A stretch of DNA of 64,000 nt from contig CM052361.1 of NCBI GenBank assembly GCA_028551475.1, forward strand, positions 1,929,501 to 1,993,500, given 5' to 3'. This document shows positions 56,966 to 64,000 of this stretch, in pieces. The stretch is from Casuarina equisetifolia. Lineage: Eukaryota > Streptophyta > Magnoliopsida > Fagales > Casuarinaceae. The translations under genes were made by a program, and so were the position numbers. Each line of letters starts with the position of its first letter. The stretch's first letter is position 1. The notes below the pieces were generated by a model, which saw only the letters and a list, made by a program, of their open reading frames with translations, was not told where the DNA came from and searched no databases.

Positions 56966-59900
56966 TCATATCCCAAGATCAAATGATGGAAAACTGAAAA
57001 GAGTGGAATTGCGAGGGATTTCCTGTGGCTCTATTGTTGACATCTCAGACTTCTGTTTGAGAAGCAAGGTGGCCTGGGCCTCCACTGCGTCGAGGTCGAG
57101 ACCTTCGTAAAATTGATCATCGGAAAATGCATCGTCGTTTTTGTCAACATGCTGAATCGAGTCTCCGGCTGCAGTCTCCGATTGAAGCAAGAACTCTGGC
57201 TCTAAGTTGATAGTAGGAACCGATTCTAATTGATGACGCCGCAACTTCCTCTTTCGACTTGCCGTCTGATGATTTCCTCCTAGGGAAACGCTGGTTGTAG
57301 TAGGCATCTCTGGTGAGGAGAGCCTCCTCATCGGAGAAGATTCTGAATTTCTCCCAGCTGATTGATTTGCCAGCTCCGTTTGAGGCGTATGGGGAGAATA
57401 CGAGGTTTTCCCCAAAGAACTTGCAGAATCACCATCTACGGTCAGTGAAGCCACAGCGTCGGGACTGAAAGTGGCGTTTAATTTATGCTGCGTCGGCATT
57501 GGCGATTGGCTCAGCAAAGAACGCCTGTTCAGAGATTCATTTGCCATGAGAAATAGTCTCTTTCACATGGTAAAAGGCCAAGAACAATGAACCTTAAAGA
57601 GTGAATATTTAGGAATTATAGAAGGCTATGCTTGCTGAAAGGGCTTGCTGTACATATTGCTGGGCAGAGAAGAGGATCATATAAGACAGGAATCAGAAGA
57701 GGAGTCGACAATATCAAAGGATAAACAAGCTTAACAAACATCTAAGTCTTTCTACTTTTGAGTTCGGAAGCAATGCTACCATGTCATCCCAGTTTAAATA
57801 TGCAAAACTCGAACAAAAGTACTTCTTGTTCAAAAAGTTAATCAACAAGTTCAAAGAGAATAAACCAATCAGACTTGAACATGTAAAATCTACATATAGC
57901 TAAGTTCAATTAATAATCAAAACAGACTTGAGAAAATCAACTTTAAAGATTTTATATTTGTCTCAATCAATTTTATGACAATCCTAAGCACATTTCCCTA
58001 ATAAAATATTTGATATTCAACTTATCATTTGAATCTCACTTGATTAATAATCAATGATATTTTCAAAGTAGAACTCTCAGAACATTTCATAGTGTCGCCA
58101 AATCTTGCATTTGTGGAGTTCTTCACACAAGACAGGAGCTTAGAGGGGAAGAGAGAGAGGGAGACCTGTAAATTGCCATCATGTCGATTTGACAACTTTC
58201 AGCTGGATTACTCGCTACTGTTGGATTGATCCTGTCATCTATGAAACTATCATATGAACCGTCTTGCAGCTCGTCTTCCTCATCATCAGATGTATCAGCA
58301 TCTGAAGATACCCTGAGAGTGATCAAAGAGTAAGTCAGAATCTCCATTCTTCAAACATTTAATTGAAAGTGTTCCTTCTTTCTGTTTGATATTAGTTCAA
58401 GGTACAAAATGGAATGTTTTGTGTTCATTCAATTATCTGCAGAAGATCTTACTCGGCCTCCTCCTCGATGAAGGCTCTGACATCTTTAACTGGACTCTTT
58501 TTACCTGAATGAAAGAATAAAATAAATGAAATTCTGATGTACAACTTGGAAGGTCAGTTGTATAACACATTGTAACACCATAACCAGCATCCTCGGGCTC
58601 CATTCAACAGAAAAGATGGCTTGAGTAATTTAATTGTAGGAGAAAGAAAATAGGATCAGAGAAACAATTAGAACATCAGACTTGGAATTCAAGGTACCTC
58701 TGGAATGCTTATTTCGAATAGGGCTGGTAATAGAAAATGATTTGGCAAGATTAGCTATTGGAACAACATTTTCTTTTATGCTTTTCTTTCTCCTACTTTC
58801 GCGATCTCCAATTCTGCGCAACCTTTTGAACTTGCGCCTGCGTTCAACACTTCCTGACTTGTCTCCAGAACTTAAATGCCAATCTTTGCTATTGCTTTTG
58901 TTTGTCAAGTTTGCAAATGGAGTCTGACCTTCCTCAGCAACTGAAGAAGCGGATGTTTGTCCATTTTTGCTGACATTACTGTTCGACTTGAATACAGGAG
59001 TTTGGATTGCATTATTAACGGGAGAGGAAGAACCATTTTTGTCATAGTTGCTAGTTTTCAGAATCTGGTTATCATTTCTTCCTGGATTTGAAGACTCCAT
59101 CATCAACTCACTCGGCAATAGGGCCAGCGGAACAAGACCTAGAACCAGAAACACACATTTCAAACATAAGACAAGTTTTTCACTCCCATGAATCCCAGGC
59201 ATAAATTATATAGGATCTGGAGAAGAATGCTGACCTCTGTCGTTGACAGGGGACTCTGGAACAATACCAGATTTAATCAAATTGGTCAGTCGTGGACTAA
59301 GCTCTGTATCTGCAAAGTCATCTCCACATTCATCAACCAGAGGCGAGGGTGCCTTGATTTCCACAACATCAGGCATCTTACCGATACTATCTTCTTCATT
59401 TGACAGATTTCCATCTGAAGGCGGTGTTTCAGGAATATTCTCAACCCCATCCAATGTCTTCTCCTGCTGGAGATCAGAGTCACATAATTCAGGTGTTGGC
59501 AGAGCTTCATCCTTTAAGCATTTTGTTGGAGAAGTTGTTTCTACAACAGCCATAGCTTCCATAACTAGCTCCATGTTGCCTTCAGCTGAAGTCTCCAAAT
59601 AGCAAGATTCTTGCCTTGCAGGATTCAGCAACTTCGTACCAGTTGTGATTGTACACTTAGAATGTGATGCTTCTTTGAGAGGAAGTAAAGGGACAGATAA
59701 AATCGTGACCTTTCCAAAAGCATCGATGGATACATAATCTGAACCAAAGAGATAGGAGTGCACAAGAGGATCTTGACTACAAAAATTAGGCATGCCATGC
59801 TTCTCTTTAGTTTTTAAGTTCTTCCTAGGTGATACATCAGAGACCAATACCTCATTTTGTGATCTTATGCTTGAAGAAATATCGAGAACTAGCAAATCTG

Positions 59901-62900
59901 CACGAGGATTTTGACTACAAAAATCAGGCACGCTGTTCTTCTCTTTGGTTCTTAATGTCTTCCTAGGTGATGCATCAGAGACCAATACTTCATTTTGCGA
60001 TCTTATGCTTGGAGAATTATCAAGAACTGGCAAATCTGCAAAATATTTGAAAGTATTTACATCAAACACAATAGTATTTATAGATCCGCAATAGCATGCT
60101 GGCCATCCAATAAACAATACAATACAACTTTCACAGAGCTAAGCTACATTTTCATCATAAAGAACCAAGAACGCTATTATGCTAATGATTCAACAACGCT
60201 CTATTCAAGTCAAAATATTCAAGTCTCAGAAATTCCAATCAGACACTGGCTTAAAGGATGCAATCAAATTCGAGAATATGGACACTATCTACCTCTATTA
60301 GCATAAACATGGGATAACTTTTGAGCAGGAAGATAAAGGAAATGCAAAAAGATTTCCATATATATAGAATTATCTAAGCGGCTACTTGTGGTCCTTTTGA
60401 CCAATTTGTGGAGTTATATAATTATGAATATCAAATGCCCCTTTGTAGCTAGGAAATGAGAAAATAAATAACTGCAGCTTGAATCTCACAAGCATTGGGA
60501 CTTTGAAACCAAAAAGACAAAAGTAAAAGTGCCTAAACTTCTGACTGAATTCGGATCATGCATTATCACAAAGTTTCTATCCCTTCATTATTCGATACAC
60601 ATCTCAACCATCCTTTGGAAGACAAACAAAAAGCAGACTGCTTTCTCCACATGAAACCTTTTGCACTAGAAACCTTTTAGAGGAATTACAGATGATATTA
60701 CCTTTTACTCCATTCTCGCGCAGTTCAGCAGTGTTGGCCACAAAGCTCTTTTCTGGAAAGACTTCATCCTAAATCCATCACACAATCAAATAAGACTACT
60801 ATAATGCAATAAATGAAACACAAGAGCACCAATAGTTCAAACAGAACCTCAACAACTGTCGTTTTGCAGTCCCCAGAAAATATTAGTCCTTGCAAATGTT
60901 GCATCGTGTCAATCAACATCATAGTTCTATATCCATGCATTATCTTATGGACTCTAGATGCAAATGTCTGGAAGTGAGGAAAAGCTATAAGAGATGGCTT
61001 CCATGTGTTTCCAGCAGAAGAGTGAAAATATTTGGCAATTAAACTAGTCTCAGCAGCTGTGAGTTTGTCTTCCAAAACAGATGTCCGAGGAGCATGATTA
61101 TCTTTCACTTTCTTCCTGTGAGGAACATACTGTTCAATGGACAGCTCGACAAATTGGACTTCTGGCCTATAAATATGGGGAATCTGGCCAGCAGATGGGG
61201 AAAAAGAATTAATAATAACATTCTTACTAAATCAATTTATGAAAGGAAGGCAAAACTATGAATGGAAAAAAGTTAACTTCTTATAAAGATCTCACCATCC
61301 TTGGACTGGAATGAAAACTAAAGCTATTCATCCCCCCATTTCGCATGTGCTTTCTAACTGCCTTGCCTTTTGCCTGCTTTCGTATGTAACCCTTCAATTC
61401 TGACCCTTCACAAGCTAAAACTAGTAACACTGTCAAGGAATTACTCCAGTTAGCATTAGAAACTTGTACAGGTATTGAAACCCGGAAAATTGAAAAGAGA
61501 ACAGGTATGCTTATGTTAGTGTCATTAATGATCCACTCAATGAAATGCATTATCCAATTAGAAAAGGATATCCACTCGTCCATCATTCTTTCTTCCAGTT
61601 CTCCCCATACGCTGAATCATTCTCAACGGTGACACATTAGCGTCAAAGCATATTACCAGATCAACTTCCATGATATCCAATCCTTCTTCACCAATTGATG
61701 TAGCAACAATGACATTGTAACCACCAGCCCGGAATTTCTGTGGAAGAAAAAAGTAAGCCACCAGAAAGATCCGAAAAAAAGTGAAAAGAGAATGATGTTT
61801 ACCGCCAACACATCCTGTTGAACTTTCTGTGACTGGCCTTTCAATGCTTTTCCTGTAAGATACCATATCTAATGAATCTTTTACGAAATATTTACCAAGT
61901 ATCTTTCCTACTTACCCTAATAACAATTGATGATAAGAATGAAAATGTAGAAATATTTTCAGTGTAAGAGTGTTGAATAACTTAAAAGGAATTATGAAAT
62001 GTGGAAGTGAGGCGGGTAGCTAGGGGAAGAGGGAAGGAGTGGGGTCATTGCATTTTCTCCAATTTCCTAGACTAAAGGATCAGTTGGCATGTCCCATTAC
62101 CATTAAACTTTTCTCCAATTACCTCTGCATTTGATCTTATAATTGACACGCTTATCATATTCAATAGAAAAGCTAGTAAAGTTTCGCAAAGGGATGAAAG
62201 TTATAAATTAACATAGTAAATATCAGATAATCATTTATCATAGCATGACCAATCGGGTGTTTCTTTTTTTGTTGTTGGGTTGTGGGGCCGGCGGGTGGGT
62301 TTGCCCAGATTTACTTAACACACGCCACTCACTTTTGGTATGTCCAAAATTCAACAGTTAAAATCCATGACATAATATCCATGGTCAATACAAGGTTGAT
62401 AACACTAAACCCGAACTGCCATGTATTTTGGCAGAATGCATTCTACTGTTATACTTAATGGCTAAGAAAAAACTAGCGAAAAGAACAGCAAACCTGAGCT
62501 TTGGCCAATAAACTGGGTAGCTCTAACTAAATCCTTGATATTCGACAGTGCTTCCATTATGTCCCTGAACGATTGCATATTATGACCAAGAGAAAAGAAG
62601 GATTAACAAATGCACAGTGGAATGGGAGCATCATTACTAACTTGAATGATTAAAAATCCTTTTCACCTGACACTTCCCCTGAAATTGGAGAAAATAATAA
62701 CCCTTGAGTTTTGTGGATCCTTTGTTTCTGCAACAAAGGATTCAATCAAGTTCTCAATGTAATGTAGCAAAAATAGGTCAAAGACGCAGCAAAGAGGACA
62801 AAATAGTCTTCACAATTTCATTGCACGAAAGCAAGGGAATAGGCCACATACTGAAATGATCGAGCAGAACTTCTAACATTTTAGACAATTTAGGACTGGG

Positions 62901-63507
62901 TGCACCATGAGCCAAGCTTCGCTGCATTAAAAGTTTTGCTTTCCAAATATCTTCATTTTTACTCATAAATCTAGCAAAAGACCTGCAAAAAGATGGCTTC
63001 ACCATAAACAGATGTTAAACCTTGAAGAGCATGTTCTAAATGACCTTCAATTCAAAGTCATTCACATTTAATACAATTACCACACTATTAAGTACGTTTA
63101 TATTGGAAAATTCAGGCAATTAAACTGAAACTCCAATAAGGAAAATTCCTTAAGATCAACTCAGACACAAAGATTAACTTCAATCCTGTAAACAATTTAG
63201 AATATAATTGGACAGTGGGATGATATCACCCTTCAACTTGAATGACAAGATTGAAGCCATGCTGTCTCATCTTATAAAGACATTGCAGAAGGGTAGTAAG
63301 CACCAGAACATACCCTCGTTGCAGTTTTTCTTCCAGCATTTCATATGATGGCCTAATCCCGTGGCTTGAGAGTAACTTGTGGATATGATAGAGAGTAATA
63401 AGAACTCCAAAATATCCTTCCACTTCGTTATACTTAATGTGGGGAAGGTCAGGCGGGGGGGCTTGACGAAATTTATCCCTCGAGTTAAGTAACTCACATG
63501 GACTCAA
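56966..63507 (-). CDS. FANCM: FANCM/Hef-type DEAH DNA helicase-translocase, 5' end outside window
   Basis: Fanconi-anaemia M homologue: a nuclear branch-migration helicase that limits meiotic crossovers and processes stalled forks (family knowledge). Fourteen exons are visible: 63314-63507, 62852-62982, 62667-62727, 62494-62564, 61803-61852, 61572-61737, 61296-61423, 60848-61183, 60702-60768, 59235-60035, 58698-59138, 58453-58504, 58166-58312, 56966-57524. They encode 1067 residues with consistent phase. Present are [19 protein letters not shown], helicase motif IV ([14 protein letters not shown]), V ([14 protein letters not shown]), VI ([16 protein letters not shown]), and [13 protein letters not shown] followed by [14 protein letters not shown] long Ser/Asp-rich tail follows, ending [18 protein letters not shown] and [14 protein letters not shown]. 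The N-terminal ATPase core (motifs I-III) lies beyond 64000. Intron 61424-61571 is U12-type AT-AC. Exon 59235-60035 contains a 46-residue duplication. Confidence 0.94.
59758..60033 (-). repeat. FANCM: In-frame 138-bp tandem duplication inside FANCM exon
   Basis: Two 46-residue units lie next to each other: 60033-59896 ([20 protein letters not shown] and on to FCSQNPRAD) and 59895-59758 ([20 protein letters not shown] and on to [10 protein letters not shown]). Identity is high. Unit 1 begins at the exon's 3' splice site (GCAG/ATTTG), and the same GCAGATTTG is repeated at the start of unit 2. Confidence 0.9.
61424..61571 (-). other. FANCM: U12-type AT-AC intron in FANCM
   Basis: On the minus strand the intron opens ATATCCTTTT, the exact U12 AT-AC donor, and has TTCCTTGAC (61432-61440), a perfect U12 branch-site match (TTCCTTRAY), ending in AC nine bases after the branch A. 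This joins [12 protein letters not shown] in frame, as the family requires. The alternative of a downstream AG acceptor (exon at 61414) would also need the AT donor and would drop three residues. No GT donor fits. Confidence 0.88.
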
Positions 63508-64000
63508 CTGTCAACCACCAAACGAGAGAGAGATGAGTAAGAAAACAAAGAGAAAGTGGTGGGCTTTTCTATGATTTACAATAAAGAAATCAAATAGCAG
63601 CGAAGCAGAAAAACTCCCAGAAGCACAACTCAAAATTCTGAACTACAGTTGAGAAAAATTTAAAAAAATGATCTCTAATTGCAGTACAGTTTGTATGGGA
63701 TATAATACACGTAAAACACCAGGGGTGCGTCAAACATTTTAAAACACAAAAGTCCAAGCAATTAGATAATTATATGACAGAGACTTATAGTGCTTTACAA
63801 AGCTTTTGTTATAGAAATGCATAATCACAAATGTCATATTAATTACTAAGCAATTCATTAAAAGACTTTTTTGTAGAATATATATAGTGAAAATAGGTTA
63901 TGTGCAACAAAAGCTAAGTAAACTGCATCAGATCGTTATATTCCAAGGGAACATCAAAAAGCCCACTTGATGGTGGCTTCTTGACCACTAAATTTTTCTT
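63508..64000 (-). other. FANCM: FANCM intron, partly visible
   Basis: AT-rich sequence upstream of the first visible exon, continuing past the window edge. No exon encoding helicase motifs was found in it. The minus-strand reading at 63930-64000 (KKPPSSGLFDVPLEYND) is open but does not match the family and is not called. Confidence 0.6.

Noticed and set aside
61414..61420. TTTTAG used as 3' splice site for the FANCM intron
   Set aside because: It would drop three conserved residues (VVL) and still need a non-GT donor; the AC end nine bases after the U12 branch site restores the family sequence.
63930..64000. Open minus-strand stretch as a possible upstream FANCM exon
   Set aside because: Its translation does not resemble the helicase and it has no clear splice pair inside the window.
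1..64000. CRISPR arrays, operons, prophage, bacterial mobile elements
   Set aside because: Spliced eukaryotic genes and plant retroelements throughout; no regularly spaced short repeats of CRISPR type.

Overview
This window is nuclear DNA of a flowering plant, most likely a woody rosid-type eudicot. The evidence is AT-rich spacers, short GT-AG introns, nested LTR and LINE-type retroelements, and plant-specific gene architectures (nine-finger TFIIIA with an exonized 5S rRNA cassette, a subgroup-4 R2R3-MYB, a plant deoxynucleoside kinase). Nothing bacterial or organellar is seen. The species is not determined. Gene models were built by hand from splice sites; reading phase was checked at every junction.

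Layout: 1-1394 (+) decayed subtilisin-like protease, cut by the window edge. 1993-2797 broken partial copy of TFIIIA exons 3-4. 4087-6436 (-) intact TFIIIA gene with a 5S-rRNA-mimic poison exon. 8461-21570 retroelement nest: minus-strand LINE-like units with DUF4283-type ORF1 relics arranged head to tail, one split by a Ty1-copia relic that itself carries miniature LTR elements (TRIM-like). 23773-33306 (+) O-fucosyltransferase-family gene of ten exons. 40930-42033 (+) R2R3-MYB repressor, three exons. 52537-56220 (+) deoxynucleoside kinase, five exons. 56966-63507 and beyond the edge (-) FANCM-type DNA helicase, 14 exons visible, convergent with the kinase. The long spacers (about 6.5-8.4, 21.6-23.2, 33.4-40.6 and 42.1-52.5 kb) hold short local duplications and simple repeats but no gene I can recognise, apart from one possible 46-codon ORF.

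The genes form no operon-like unit. They look like a conserved euchromatic gene set: from memory, Arabidopsis has TFIIIA and dNK side by side near At1g72040-72050, and an O-fucosyltransferase, MYB8 and FANCM near At1g35510-35530. If that recollection is right, this window is an unfractionated ancestral order.

The most notable signals are the TFIIIA 5S-mimic exon (a known plant autoregulatory device, clearly intact here), a near-consensus U12-type AT-AC intron in the FANCM gene, a 46-residue in-frame duplication in FANCM that carries a second copy of its splice acceptor, and chimeric long/short LTRs in a tandem TRIM-like array. I found no convincing wholly new system.
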